From contig NC_051141.1 in the NCBI RefSeq assembly GCF_014839805.1, forward strand, positions 17,492,777 through 17,556,776: a stretch of 64,000 nucleotides of DNA, read 5' to 3'. Below, piece after piece: positions 13,401-26,699 of this stretch; position 1 is the stretch's first letter, and the number at the start of each line of letters is the position of its first letter. Both the position numbers and the translations under genes were made by a program. Under the pieces are notes generated by a model that saw only the letters and a program-made list of their open reading frames with translations, was not told where the DNA came from and did not search any database. The DNA comes from Manduca sexta (Eukaryota; Arthropoda; Insecta; Lepidoptera; Sphingidae).

Positions 13401-15986
13401 TCTGGCGTCACATACTGTTACGGCGGTAAATGTGAACATTCAATAAACTTAACTTTTTTACAAATCGTTCGCACCCTTTGCTACCAACTAGCTGGAATAC
13501 AATCCTGTCGGGTGTTTTAACACGTGTTGCAAATCGGATCGTTTCAAATTGTATTTAGAAGTTTATTTTAATACGATATAGAGCGTTATTTTTTTACTAT
13601 AAAGCGGCAATTAGTAGTTAAGAATCGGCGCCTCGAAAATGATCAATAGAATAAGCGGTTGTTACGACCCATGATTAGTTTAATGCTTGCAGTAACGATT
13701 TAGTCCTAAGCGATAGATAAGTATCCGACACGATCGTTGTGTATTAATGTTTCCCTTGAAAGCAGTTTCCATTATATAATACTCTACGCTCATGTTATTC
13801 CGTAGACGCCTCCGACGAACGACACGGCCGCCCCAGTTCCATAACCATTTGGATATCTCATAGTAGTTTCGTAACTTCCAAATATTATTTTTCTAAAAAC
13901 AACCAGAGCAATAATATTCACAGCAATAATACCAAGTAAAGTTTCCCGTGTCGTTCGCCGAGGTTAGTTCGACGTTGTCAGCCTTATTCGTCATTATTAG
14001 GTTAATGTAGGTAATAAGATTGTTTAATGATTGTTATTTGTTGGTGCCGAGTTGTCGGCTTGTTAGCAGTTGTTATAGCGGCCCATCGACACCATCTAAG
14101 GGCCGTTCTCGGTTTTGGTTCCAAAATTCTGGTTAGACCGGACATACACATGCGGATCGCGGCTGCTGTCCGTATGTGAATGTCCGGTTTTGGCAATTGG
14201 CTATAAATTGTTGTTTTAAATACTGTTAACTATATTGCTGTTATGGTCAATCAAGGGGTCTATTTTTCAAGTACGGTATTGTTCGCTCGTTTTTAGCTAT
14301 TTCTGGTAGATCTGTACACACGGGCATTTTTTACAATGACGGGGTTTAAGTGAGAGAATGCCTATGTATCTGTTTTTTTTCTTTTCATTAATTCACGATG
14401 ACTTGGAGTAATGTTAACATCGGAAAGGTCCAAGCGAGAGTTATTAAATCCTTGGGTCATAATTTAGTGGGCAGAGGCGACGAACGTTAAACCTTTGTAG
14501 GCGAAAATTGACGCGAGGTCTCAGCAGTATCTTAGGTTATGTTTGGTCAGAATCACTTATATTTAAATTACTGTTACTTATGCAAAATTCCGCAATATCG
14601 TTTAATTGGAAAACATTCATTGTCTTATAATTTCTTCCAAATGGTTCATTACGTTTATTAGGGTCATGGAGAAATGAGGAAGAAGAAGGCGGCGTTAGAG
14701 TTGTTTATTTTTTGGGGCGGGGGGATGTGGGTATAGGTGGACCAGGCAACATCTGGAGTGCCCCAGCCATGACATCTAGGCTGTGGCGGTCCACCGTCGG
14801 GGTCAGTTGGTTAACATCCGGGCCCGAGCTGGTAACATCTTGAAGAGGGCACTACAGGCGATTAGGATTTGGAAAGCACTATGGAGGGCGGTATGCGCTT
14901 GGAAGCAGGAGAGCGTTTCAGTTCTATTAAATTTTCGTGATTTATTTTAATTATATAATTTATCCATTAGGTCAAGTCGTAATAGTATTAGGGGCATAGA
15001 GCGGCCAGGACGTAGAATGTAGTTCGTCGTAATCCAAAGTCTTCCAAATAGGTAATGTTAGAAATCGAAATTTTATCAACGTTCGACCGCTGAGCCTCGA
15101 ACAAGTTTTACGTTCGTCTCTCTCTGTCCTTTAATTGAATGGCTTCGATCATTTAATTTTGATTCAATTGATCTATTTTAGTTACATTTAGTCCATTATT
15201 TGTGACCATATTTAATTTCGTGTAATTTCTCTATGATTTTGATTAAGGTAAGTGGTCCGTTTCCGATTACTTTAACAATTGGCACACTGATACTTAAATC
15301 CCGTTCAGTTTTTGCTCAGTTTACGGATCCACGTAGAAGGCTGAAAGCTTACGCAAACTTGTGTGCATTGGAGGGAGTCTGGTGTGTGTCACGTACTAGT
15401 GGCAACACTAGTGTCGCCTGCGAAACATCCTGGCCACGCCGTCGATGCACACAAGCGGGCGAACTTTAATTCCACATAGCAATAATACATGTACGGGTCA
15501 AGTAGTTTATTATAAGTAGGATAATCGCGAGATTGTCGAGTCACTTCTCTAGATAGTTTTGATTACTTTAAAACTGTTTATAGAACAGCTCGAAAGGCTC
15601 GCCCAATGAGAGATGTTCGTGGTCTTGTTGTTTAAAATGTTTCTGTTAAAGAGTCGACCTGTCGAAGCGTGAGCGTATTATTGAGAATCGAATCTCTTGT
15701 TGAAATAGCACTTGTTAATATTGACATTTTTTCGTTAAGTCGGGATGGAATGGAGGATTCGGTGAGGAGTGGGGGGTGGTGGTGGGCCAGCCTAAAGCGA
15801 TGGGATAATGTAGTTAGACTGAGTTCGTTAAATTGGCGACAGATCATCTCGTTTGAAGTTACACGTAGTACATGCGCGCTGGCGCAATAGCGCATGGTCT
15901 GGTTATGACTTCGAACTTTTCACTATTTTCTATCCCTTTCTTAATCATTCTCTTTCGTTTGTTAAGTGGTATCTTTTCGTTCATAT

Positions 15987-16260
15987 AAGTGGTAGAGCCA
16001 CGCTATAGCCAGCAATGGTTAAAGCAGCAATGGGCTGGCTCGTCCGGGGCGGTACCACTGTCTCACAGAAGATCGGCGTGAAGTAACAAGCTTTGCTGTT
16101 GCGTTTCGTACGGTGAGTGAGATTGCCGGGGGCCCAACTCTTCTCGGAGGTGGCCGGAGCTCTACAATTCCTCAGGCGTTGTAAGTGTTCTTGCGCAGTC
16201 GTCGTCACTTATCATCAGGTGATCCAATTGCGCGGTATGCCCCTCTGATCTGGTTTTTTT
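15987..16260 (+). repeat. Lepidopteran SINE (HaSE-like), copy 2
   Basis: AAGTGGTAGAGCCACGCTAT head, CACTGTCTCACAGAAGATCG core, GTGAAGTAACAAGC, CGGTGAGTGAGATTGCCGGG, and a 3' part with TATCATCAGGTGATCC and GCCCCTCTGATC ending in T7. It is collinear with copies 1 and 3. Confidence 0.75.
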
Positions 16261-17774
16261 AAGTTGCTAAGTCATTGTGTCTGCAACATGATGTCTTACA
16301 TTTGCTCTGTTCTATGTTGGATTATTTTCTTTAATCTTTTTATTATGGTTTGTGGACTATAATGCTTTGATGGTGTTGTAGACCCACTCTAAATCTATGT
16401 TTTATTTAAATATGTTTTTAATTTGTCTCGATCATTTGTTCAATTTTAAATCGAATCCATCATCCTCATTTTAATCTTAAATTTTTCGTCATCCTCATCA
16501 TCATCATCATCATCATGCGTTTTATCATTATTCATCATCGTCACATTCGTTACCCTTGTCATAATAATCGTAAACTTCTTGGATTTGTTTAAGTTACTCT
16601 GTCGCATTTAGTTCACCTTTCATATTTGTTCTCTGATCTCTGTTGTCTTCTTAACGTTGGAAGAAATTACAGCTACTTCGCCGCTCTGATGTCTTCCTCT
16701 GACTATGATTGTCTTATCTAGACGCTAACTCGTTAGCAATCGACTCGCTGGCGAGTCTTAAAGTTCCCACTCTGCGGCCTGTTTAGTTAAAATCCGTGGC
16801 GTTTCTCCGAATCCTCCATTCCGGGTCGTTATATACACAGTTATTCACTATTATATTTGGCGTGTGTTTTGTTGGTTAACATATAAGTTGTTCGTGGCAT
16901 TTATGTCTCATTGTTGTTTCACGTTATGTCAGCCGGAAGCCGGAAGACGTTCACTGTAAGCCTTATACTTTTTACATCCACTACTAAATTTAGTTTTATT
17001 ATCCATTTTTTTTCTTCCTTATTTTAATCTTCCAATTTTCATATACTATTGTGGTGCTTTGTCTTTACATTTAAATTCCATTTAGTCCTAATAATCTTCC
17101 ATTTCAATCTTGTCTTTTTTCCGCCTTTTAAAACTGCCCATTGTTTGTCTTCTGTCTTTTATTAATAACACAGTGCCTTTTTTTTCTAAAAATTAAGTTT
17201 ATTTCTCTTAATAACCTGTTAATATTTTTACTTCTTTTTAAATTACTTATTCCTGTCTTCTGTCCATATATTTTAAGAACTTTTTGTGATTTTCAAACTC
17301 AAATCCTTTTTCTTCCAATCTTGTATTAAATTCTGTCTCCAAAATTTTGTTTTTCTCCTAAAGCAGTGTCTTTCGGCTAAAAGAACAAGTTCCGATAGCC
17401 GCTTCTCAGTTGACACAGTCTTTCAGCCATGATGTTAATGTCATTTTTGGTCACGTTACGTCTTCTTAATATCAACAGTCTTCGATTTATTAATTAAATT
17501 ATTTATGCACGTGACGGCTTCTTGCCAATCGTATGTCGCGCTGTCTTATACACAGCCACATGCGTCAAACACGTCTTCGCGACGTTCGTTCCTGGATTTA
17601 TCCATCTAATTGGATGCTGTCGCGTGGTGCGTCTTCCGGTGCAACGATTTAAGTCTTCGATTTTATTTTCGAAAATATATTTCTTTATATAATAAGTTGT
17701 GTATTTTTTTGAAATTTATTTGTGATGTTAGGTGTTCTATAATTTATGTATTATTTATATATTTTTATATGGAT
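16261..17774. other. T-rich stretch without a gene
   Basis: The plus strand is strongly T-rich with a (TCA)n tract at 16495-16516. No coding blocks or RNA genes were recognised. Confidence 0.5.
16495..16516. repeat. (TCA)n microsatellite
   Basis: Seven consecutive TCA units inside a longer TCATCC/TCATCA-rich stretch (16455-16540). Confidence 0.75.
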
Positions 17775-18345
17775 TTTATGAGGTTCCCGGCTGGTTTAGT
17801 GTTAGATGTTTATTTATAATAGTTGACATATATTTATACAAGTATCAGCAGGTTTTTCGGCTGGTTTGATGTTGTACATATTTATTTATTGTAGTTTATA
17901 TATTTTTGTATAGGTATTAAAAGTTTATTGACTGGTTTGGTGTTGTTTAGTTATCATGGTTGGCACATTAACAGGTCCATTACTAGTTAGTTGTTTATTT
18001 TACTTATTCACTGCGCGTACTTGGTTCGGATTGACTTTGCTTGACTAGACTTCCCACTAAACGTAAAATATTGATGTTCCAAGTACGGTGCTAGTGGATA
18101 AATAAAAGTGGACTTGCATCAGCTCCAGGCTGACACCTGATATGAGATTATGAAGGATAAAGGGTTGTGGCGAGTCGGCGTTGGTTCTTGACTCCGAATC
18201 GCCATTATTCTTCTGTTAGTTATATGTTTTGAAGAAAATATCAGCAGGTTATTAGCTGGTTTGGTGTTTATATTTATTTATTGTAGTTTATGTATGTATG
18301 TTTGGGTATCAGCAGGTTCTCAGCTGGTTTGGTGTTTTGTTATGA
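17775..18345. repeat. Degenerate ~70-bp tandem repeat with a GGCTGGTTTGGTGTT core
   Basis: The phrase TATCAGCAGGTT..TC.GCTGGTTTGGTGTT, followed by TATTTATTTATTGTAGTTTA, recurs near 17785, 17853, 17922, 18243 and 18313, with a weaker copy near 18710. Neighbouring cores are 68-72 bases apart. A unique block (17960-18230) separates the two clusters. Confidence 0.65.
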
Positions 18346-21300
18346 ATGTTTGTTGATTGTAGTTTAAATGTTCTTTTTTGTCGCTTCGGTGTCCTCGTTT
18401 GTATTATTTAACGGTTTTTTTAATGGGTTTAAAATTATAAAATTTATTTATACTGTACATGATTATCATTTTCGGTCTTATTTTTTATGGTTGGATGTTT
18501 TTAATTACAACAGTTCTGATTTTTTTAGATGTAATTGTTATTCCTCCTTTTGAGAGTATTTTTGATTTCTGGATATCCTTATTTTGAACTCACGATTATT
18601 TTGATACTTAAATTGCTGTTCGTGATTTTATGATTTGTCATTTCCATTTTTATTGCGGTTTTGATGTTATAATTTGACGGTTAAATGTTTTTGAATAAAG
18701 ACCAACACCTTTTCGGCTGGCTCGGTAGTAAAATTTTATGCAATATCGTTAAAATGTTTGTTTTATTAATTTTAATACCGTTAAATCGGATTTCCCTTCA
18801 TTTGGTTTGGTGTGTTCTTTAGTTGTTCTTTATGTGGATATATTTTGTCATGTTTCGGCATGCGATATGTTGTCTCTATCGTTTCGATTCAACTGTGTAC
18901 TTCTATGTATTAGTTTTATGAGTTAAGTCAGAAGTTGTTTTGGTATTTTACTTCAATTTTAACTTTGCATCTGTTTATTGTCCTCACTTATATGTTTTTG
19001 TTTATTATTTAAAAGGAAACGATATGGATTACAACAGGGCATAAAATGCCAACCGGAAGTGTTGGTATTTGATATTTACATCATATTATTACATTTACAC
19101 TGTTACTCTTTAACTTGGAACTGTTAAACTTTAAATTGATCAGCTCCGCTTCGAAGGTCGACTCTCCTTCACGCATTCGATGGTAACGCCACTCGCGCCT
19201 TTGACGTTGCATCGTCTTGCACCCATTGTTACTCGCTTGTACTTTTTAATCAACCTTTTTGTTTGGGATCTTCGCGGGCAATAATTTTTTATAATTTTCA
19301 CAATTGGCTATAACTTAATACCCATCGTAAATGATGCACTATCATCTTTTAGAGCGATTCTCTGAGAGCAGTTGTTGCTGTGTGAAAGATTCTCCAGTTT
19401 TTCACGCGCAACATGTTTTGCTCTAAGGGAGTTTATCTATACTATTTTAGCGTATCATATACGAGAGGTATTTTATAAATTTAACGGGGGTGGGGGGGTA
19501 GAGTAGGGAGGAAGTGGAGGTAGGGGGGTAAGGGTATGTTGGGGTTAAGATTGTGAGTGAAGAGCTGAATGTTTGGTAGATGGGTTGGAGTGAAATTTAT
19601 AGGGTTTGGCTTTAATTTGTAGATTCGCTAGAAAGTGCGGCAGTTGTTAGATTTGTTGGTGTCGCAGTGCTGTATTTGTAGGAAGGCAGGACCGGGGGGT
19701 TGGGGAAAAGTATCAAAATTATTATTTAAGTTCTGTATCCATTAAAACTTTCGGGATGTATGAAATTTACGAGTGTCACTCGTTTTTTGTTCGTTATCGG
19801 TCCGCCATGGATAGATCCCAATTCGGTGTCAAGGTATAAGCGACTATCACATTGTTGGATATTGTTGGATTTTAAAACCAAGCAGTGTCTTCATGTTCTC
19901 GTTTAGTGTAGTATATTAGGCAGTACTCACACGTGGGAACACTTAACAAATTACACTTGGCGAGGCATTCATTCGTAGTTTATATAATGTCGTCATCCCT
20001 GGGGCACTGCCTACACAATCATCATCCACGGTAACGCTTAGGGTAATGTGACAAATACATAATGATCGATGTTATCAACGATCACATGTATTTGTTAGAT
20101 TTCTAGCAGTGGTGGGTCAAAGGTCACTTGGGGCGACGACGTGACATTGTTAAAGTTATGGGAAACGCTCCCGGGCGAGAGAGCAGCATCGTGTCGGATA
20201 GGTATGGAAACGTTGTAAGGGAGATGTAATTTTATAAGATTTATATTATAGTTAGTGTAAGAGTAGATTTTTTACCTTTTTCATATAAAATAAATACTGA
20301 CATAGGATTTAAGGTTGGAACTAGGTTATAAGTATGATCACGCCTTGCTCTTGTGTCGGAACCATTTCGCGCCGATGTGGGAGTGATGCGTGCCAATGTG
20401 CGTGCGTTATTACTTACATATTTTATTTGGAGACGTTTATAGATCTGACGTCTTCTTAATCCGTATGTTACGTTGTACAAGGTGTGTCGGCGACACGAAT
20501 CGCCTATCCACCTCGTACTGTCTCTTACGCGCTTCTATCAATACCACCACCGTATTTGATCCACGCGTTAACACCAGCGTGCAAGCGCGTGCACGCACAT
20601 TGTCTATTTAAATATTGTTTAATTAGATTTTCATTTCTACTTTCGTCAATTTGTATTTATGTTGACGTTAATATGTTTTTGAAGTTTACGTTCAGATCTG
20701 AACGATTTAGCTCTGCGTTCTGCCGGTATAATTCAAGATGGATAACATCCACGCTAGATAGCAATAAGTCGTCGTTAGATCAGCGCCGTTTGTTTGAAGC
20801 TTTGTTAATATCTGGGTGTTTGAATGAGATTACAGATAGGTTTGACTTGGGGTGCTGGCCGCGATCGACACGTATATGCTGGCAGATACAAAGAGCTACG
20901 AACGGATTATACTGAGAAGGTTACCATCAGAATAGATTTGCAAGATGGCGTGGAAGCGATTGCAGGATGAGGATGAATGTGATTCGTGAGGAAATAAATG
21001 AATTTATTGGGATATAACATCTGACAAAATGGCGATTGACATACTCCTTCAGGTTCGGGTTACACTGGCTAGCTAGCCCTACCGCAACATCCGGAGAGGG
21101 CCAGTGTACAGTTTAAGAACAACAGGGCTTGACATAATTTCAAGTCCTTGTAGGTTCATGGCCAGGCAGCCTGAAATTGATATTGAGCTGCGAGTGTGTC
21201 GTAAACTCTTGAAAATCGCCGATTTGTACTATTGTAAAGTGGAGATATGGGCTTGAGGATCTGATTGGGTAAGACAACGGGGAAGGAAGACAGGCGTCAA

Positions 21301-21592
21301 CGTCGAAAAAGGTGGAATGAGAAACTTGTGATGGCGCTACCTCTTCTCTTTAAACTAGTGGTAATTTTGAAGGGAATTTTAATAGAGAAGACGGGGATAT
21401 AATTGAAAACAAGAAAGGAGACGACACCCCTGATTTAATCAAAGGAAAATTTGACAGAAAAATGTGTGACAGGTGAAATTCAGAAAGAATAGGAAGGGCA
21501 CTGTTTGTTTCATGTGGAAATTTGATCGATAAGGTGGAGAAAAAACAGAAAATGGGATGAATGGGGGGACTATCCTAAAACGAGTATTCATG
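18346..21592. other. No supported gene; G-run tract inside
   Basis: The left part is T-rich, and 19486-19546 carries repeated G-runs. 20484-20915 is open for 143 codons on the plus strand, but the translation is unrecognisable and has no splice or codon-use support. 20940-21590 is purine-rich on the plus strand. Confidence 0.45.
19486..19546 (+). other. G-rich tract with quadruplex potential
   Basis: Successive G-runs of 5, 7, 3, 6, 3 and 4 with short A/T spacers. Runs of three or more are close enough for a G-quadruplex in DNA or in a plus-sense RNA. Confidence 0.5.
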
Positions 21593-21780
21593 TAGTGGTA
21601 GAGCCAAGTTGTAGACAGGAAAGTCTACAGCATGAATAGGCCGGCTCGCCCGGGGCAGTACCACAATCTCACAGAAAACCGCTTCGCACGGTGAGTGAGA
21701 TTTCCGGAGGCCTACATTCTCTGTCTTTCAACCTTCTCTTCGTGGAAATCGTGTAAGTTAACTGTCGGCTATCATTATTT
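21593..21780 (+). repeat. Lepidopteran SINE (HaSE-like), copy 3, internally deleted
   Basis: TAGTGGTAGAGCC head, GGCTCGCCCGGGGCAGTACC, CAATCTCACAGAAAACCG, then directly CGCACGGTGAGTGAGATTTC. It lacks the GTGAAGTAA..TGCTGTTGCG segment present in copies 1 and 2. Confidence 0.65.
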
Positions 21781-24700
21781 AACATCGGACTTCAAAGGAA
21801 ATGAATGATAAACAACTAATAAGAGAGTAGCTTTGACAGAAAAAAAGAGAGGGAAGGGAGAAGGATGAAGGGTGGAGATACCCCGTTGTAAACATAACAG
21901 CTATTGTTCAACGCAGATTATGTTTGCCGTTGTCCATACTCCACTCGCATCATGCGGGTGTACTGGAAACTACAGCGGGGATTATATTACTTAAGGGTAT
22001 AGGGCATATGTACCATTATAATCGTAGTTTGGATGTTGTGTGTCGTAGATATAAGCATTTAATTGTTATTCATGTAACAATGTCTGTCTGCCCGATTTGA
22101 AAGAATGTCAATCTGGTTTTGATTAACTATAAGGAATGATAGTTTTGATAGAATTATTTGAATGAAAAGGTTTTAGCGTGTTATGGAGTGGTTTATTTTT
22201 CATTGTAGCCCGACACTATTAGTCTACTGGTTTAGTCACGAATGTTTTCTGAGCTCAAGTTGGTAAACCTAGAAAGAAGACGTTGGATTCATTTCGAAAA
22301 GTATTGGCGTGATGCGGGCTAAGGGTAGGTAATGTATCATTGTATTTTTTTTATTTCAAGGCCACTATTATGACCGCAACCTCATACTATCCGCGTTTGT
22401 TCCATCATTGTGCGAGATCTCATAATTATTTTTCTGAGCTAAGACAGAGACAATTAAAGTTATCTACACAAAAGTCATGGTTAAAAACTTGAAGGCAGGC
22501 TATTTTTATGTCCGTTTGAGCTTTCCATACAATCGAAACGGCATATGTAACAAATAACACATCCAAATTTTAATACATCTTTGCATCACTAGCGAGGGAT
22601 GGAGTGGAATTTCAATCGGCTTTTATAAGAAATACGACGTGTTACTTTTTTCACACACGTTTGCCATCCGGGTCAGGCAGGCGTTCTTATAATATATAAT
22701 CATGTGTAATCAATGTTGTAACCAATTAACAATTTCACTATCTAGTATCTATGTTTCTATAATGTTTATATTGAAATCATAAAAGTAGTGTCACTTTACA
22801 TGGTTTGACGGAAGGCAAATTGTAAAGAAAATATTTGGACCTACTTCGGTCTCTTGACACTTGGTATCCGGACAGTGAGAGCGTTTAACATCTCGTGCAG
22901 ACGTTCTGTCGGTGTCGTATACAATAGACATTTCCATATTATTTGCTCATTAAATATTTTATTATTTATCAGCACAGTTTCTGAACTTGTATGATTTGTT
23001 ATACCCATTAGCAATCATCTTCAAGCGATTATTGTTTTGTATAAGCCGGCCTGAGTTCTTTGTTGCAACCGAGTATACTAAACGAATGTATTTGGCTAAA
23101 AATTCCAACAAAAGTCATTCGGTTGTATTTTCGACTATACTTTCGTAGAACGACGTGAAGACTGAAATTGTGTAATTTATTGTAAAGAGGGAACCTTATG
23201 TTTTGTTTAAAACACTTGTCGCTTTCTTATAGAGGTAGATTCAAGTGTTTTAAGGCACTACTATTTATTATATTTATCTGTAATCATAAGTGATCATCTA
23301 TATTATATGTTTAATGATTAAATCTTCAATCGTTTTTTACGTTCGATTCTTGATAATTTTCTCGTCGAGAGACGTGGCGGGCTGAGCGACAAGCCCGTGT
23401 TATTTATAATTTATTTAGTTCCTTGGTTGTTTCTCCTTATTTATAATCTTAAGAGAGAATGTTGCATTGGTTTGTTTTATGGCGTTACCTTTTCCAGTTA
23501 GGTTTTCGATCAAAATGAGCAAAAGGGTATCAATGTTGACGCATTGTGGACTTATGATGTGAAAAATGAATATTCGTCGGACAAAATCACTATTGGTAAC
23601 AAACCAAGGCTTCATTTGAATCGCTTTTCGTGTTATGACGTCACTATTATAGTTTTCATGAGGAAACATAGGGCGGAATACCACTTTCGTATGTTTCTTT
23701 GGTACGAGGAACTAAAGTATGGTCGACAATCAGGGATAGTTTTAGTGCGAGACAAGACTAAGGGAAAGATTTCTATATATATTTTTGTATCCCTTTGTAC
23801 TTCTTGCTTCCTAAGTGTACACTTCTTGGTGTAGTAGATAAGTTGTATTTAGACCGGCAGGGTTTTGCGCCATCATCTGAATGTGTCCGGAACACAAATG
23901 GATTCATAATATGTAACTAGTTTCTGTATAGATCGAATATTAAACTATAATCATACGCCAAATCTGTGCAAAATAACACTTTCAGTTTCCGGACTAAATC
24001 CACATTAGTATTAAGCAAACATTGGTATAAACAGAAAATGTCAGAACTAACCCCATAGAGTGCTCTGGTCACCTGTTTTATAATCGTACATTTTCAAGAT
24101 TCTTAATGTATTATTATATGCGAATATTATTAATAACCATTTAATATGTATTCAAAGAGAGATATAAAATATTAAAGCCAATATATATTATGTTTAGAGC
24201 TGTACATGGGGGGAACAGATTGAGTTGACATGCGCGTCCAAGATATGCGTAGACATCTAGAGCGTTGGCTAATGCTGTGAGCGAACGCGCATGGATAAAG
24301 TAGGCCCCTAACAGCTAAACCCTTGTCTTCTCCATCTAGCCCACCCCGAACGTGCGTGCTCTGTGCTGAGTCTGGATCAATTGCCGCCGGACGCTACCCG
24401 AAGAGGAGCCTCCTATTCCACTAGTAGACTTGCTAGAACCCTAAGAGCCTGCTTCTTCACTAACACTAAACTAGGCTAGATTCACCACACATCACGCACT
24501 CGACGGATATTTGTACATATGGCTGACAAGGCGGTTTATAACATGGCATTCATTCCGCGTGCTGCACGACTGATGGTAGACACCACGGTTTATGTTTTTA
24601 ATTTTATAATATTAATATAAAACGATTTTCTTGTTATATTATTTTGGTATTATTAATTAATTTATACCTATTTTAAAATATTAAGTCTGCCTCTGATATT

Positions 24701-25844
24701 GATTCATCAAATTATCGAAACTACCGAAGTGCAATGCCCGACGCTGCCCGTCAAAATCAATGCATTCAAACATAGATAACTGAAGGATCAGATTGGGTTT
24801 GTGCAATAGCCAGCGAACACCGTTACTCCAGTGTTCCAGGCCCTTGGTTTATAATCCACTGCAAACACCACGTAATTGTCACCATTACATTACGGTCAAG
24901 CTCGCGTGCCTCGCGCGGGGCTGCGGTTTGAAACTCAGTAAAAAACATCGTTGCACTACCAGCCCCTCGCGTCGGTTAAGGTTTTGATCACGTAGCTCTT
25001 TAATCATGTGGCTGTCTGATACTGTACCGACATAACATATATCAAGAGGCCTGTAAACCTTTAAGCGAAACAGCTTGAAATAGTCGCAACAGATTTATGA
25101 AGCTTAATTGAAGACAAATAGCCTGGTCAAGTCTGATCTATTGCATATGGTTGCGTACTTCACACGATACAACCTGAACACCTTGTTATATCACCGATCT
25201 TATGCATTATATCGGTCTTGGCATTCGCAATGGATTGTGATTTAACGTCAGTGGAGGAGCGGTGTATGGCTGGCATTGCACACGCGACTCGCTTCATCAG
25301 CTCACGGGCATTACCATCACACAGGTGGACATCACGATACGCCGCCTTGTGTTAAAAGTGTCAGTCCCATCACCAGCATCTCGCAGTGCTACAGACGTAA
25401 TGGTATATTCTGCCACATCACAGTCACCTCTACTGACATTTACGCGTGATGATAATTTTATATCGATGGCGGCCATTACACTTTTTCTGTTTAGACCACT
25501 GCTACGTACGATAGTTATTTTAATAATTAATCATCAAAATTATATTCAATACTTATAAATGTTGTAATTAGACGTAAGAGAATTTAGACACTTCGTTTTA
25601 TTGTAATCCTTCGTTAATTATTTTAGAATTTGTTTCATTTTTGAAAACATTTAAAAAATTCTGATATATGATTTACACTATTTTTATTTCGTCCCCAATT
25701 TATTATTAATGAAGTGTATTCTACTAAATATATTAGATTCGGTGTATAAAACGGTGTTTTATTTACAATCCTACATATCCATGATGATACCGAAAGATCA
25801 CAAACCAAAACCTACATGATATTTAAAACAAATCCCGCCCCCGT
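21781..25844. other. 4 kb without a supported gene
   Basis: AT-rich sequence with no convincing exon, tRNA or repeat recognised on either strand. Open frames of up to 98 codons (23415-23834, 25262-25558) show no family motif or splice context. Confidence 0.4.
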
Positions 25845-26568
25845 ACACCAGGTCAGTATCATTTCAGTAAATTATTTTATTAATTTTTATTTATTGAATT
25901 TTAAAACTTCAACATTTTTGTAGGTATCTCAATACATCGAGGACGCGTGACGCAAGCTGTATCATTCTGCTGTACAAATGAAGATGGCATTATCAATCTA
26001 ATATTCTTATACAATCTCATACAGGTATGTCCATGACAAATATAAACGCATTCTGACGACTGGACTATAATGACGTACCTAATGAGGGTGTTTTGTTTCA
26101 GTTTCAACATCGAGAAGATAGTACAGGAGCTTGCAGAAGTGTCTCCCTGATATTGGGCGAGATGAAGCTCGGCGCCGGGGTCAGTATCATGGCTTTATAC
26201 CGCTCTGCTTGCAAACCATCGTTTATTATAAATGTTTGTACAATAGACTGCCCATACATGTAATTCTAATTTCATTGTTTCATGAAACAAGGGTCCAGCC
26301 AGCAGTGTCGCTGCGGACTCGGTAAGTATCTAATCTCAAATCATTGATACAATCCGGTTAATGTCGCTTTCCACACGCATAAATCTCTTTCCATTGTTTC
26401 ATGCATCCGGAGCGGAGTCCTCTACTATACACGCTGCTCGTTCTCCTTGCTCATCAAGCATCTCCACCATTGCACTGATGTCACGTGAGTGCTATTCCTA
26501 ATTAAAATGTCACATATATCATTCTAATTCAAGCAATGCACTCATGATAATGTCTTTCTCTTCTTAGG

Positions 26569-26622
26569 AAGATCACCCTACAGGGTACAACTCAAGCAAA
26601 GAGATATTTCTCGTGTGGCTGA
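26569..26622 (+). pseudogene. Conserved short coding-like block KITLQGTTQAKRYFSCG, copy 1
   Basis: Starts two bases after an AG acceptor; it is open for 17 codons, then TGA. The same peptide with changes occurs at 34783-34833 and 41763-41813 (DITLQGTTPARRYFSCG) and 48379-48429 (KITLQGTTQARRYFSYG). Between copies 1 and 2 four codons differ silently (ACC/ACT, CAG/CAA, AGA/AGG, TCG/TCA) and three change the residue, one of those conservatively (K/R). That suggests past coding constraint. The family is unknown. Confidence 0.3.
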
Positions 26623-26699
26623 AGTCGGTACTCTACGCACCCAGCACAGCTGTCAACCTTGCATCATATATTACACTACTTATTATACATATACAACAG

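Larger units (their letters stand above)
7375..15986. other. 8.6 kb without a supported gene
   Basis: No run of splice-bounded coding blocks or recognisable protein was found on either strand. Contents seen: a T+G-rich plus strand through much of the stretch, a (GT)n tract at 8323-8343, an A-rich minisatellite at 10137-10448, and locally GC-richer patches (8570-8660, 9960-10010, 10600-10830). It could hold noncoding transcript exons, but nothing in the sequence shows it. Confidence 0.5.

Noticed and set aside
20484..20915. 143-codon plus-strand frame, the longest single-exon frame in the window
   Set aside because: No recognisable motif, no splice or promoter context, and a length expected by chance in 64 kb read in six frames.
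7375..25844. CRISPR arrays, operons, ribosome binding sites or phage-like genes
   Set aside because: The window is eukaryotic: spliced genes, SINEs and MITEs. The tandem repeats at 17.8-18.7 kb are degenerate and lack unique spacers of equal length.
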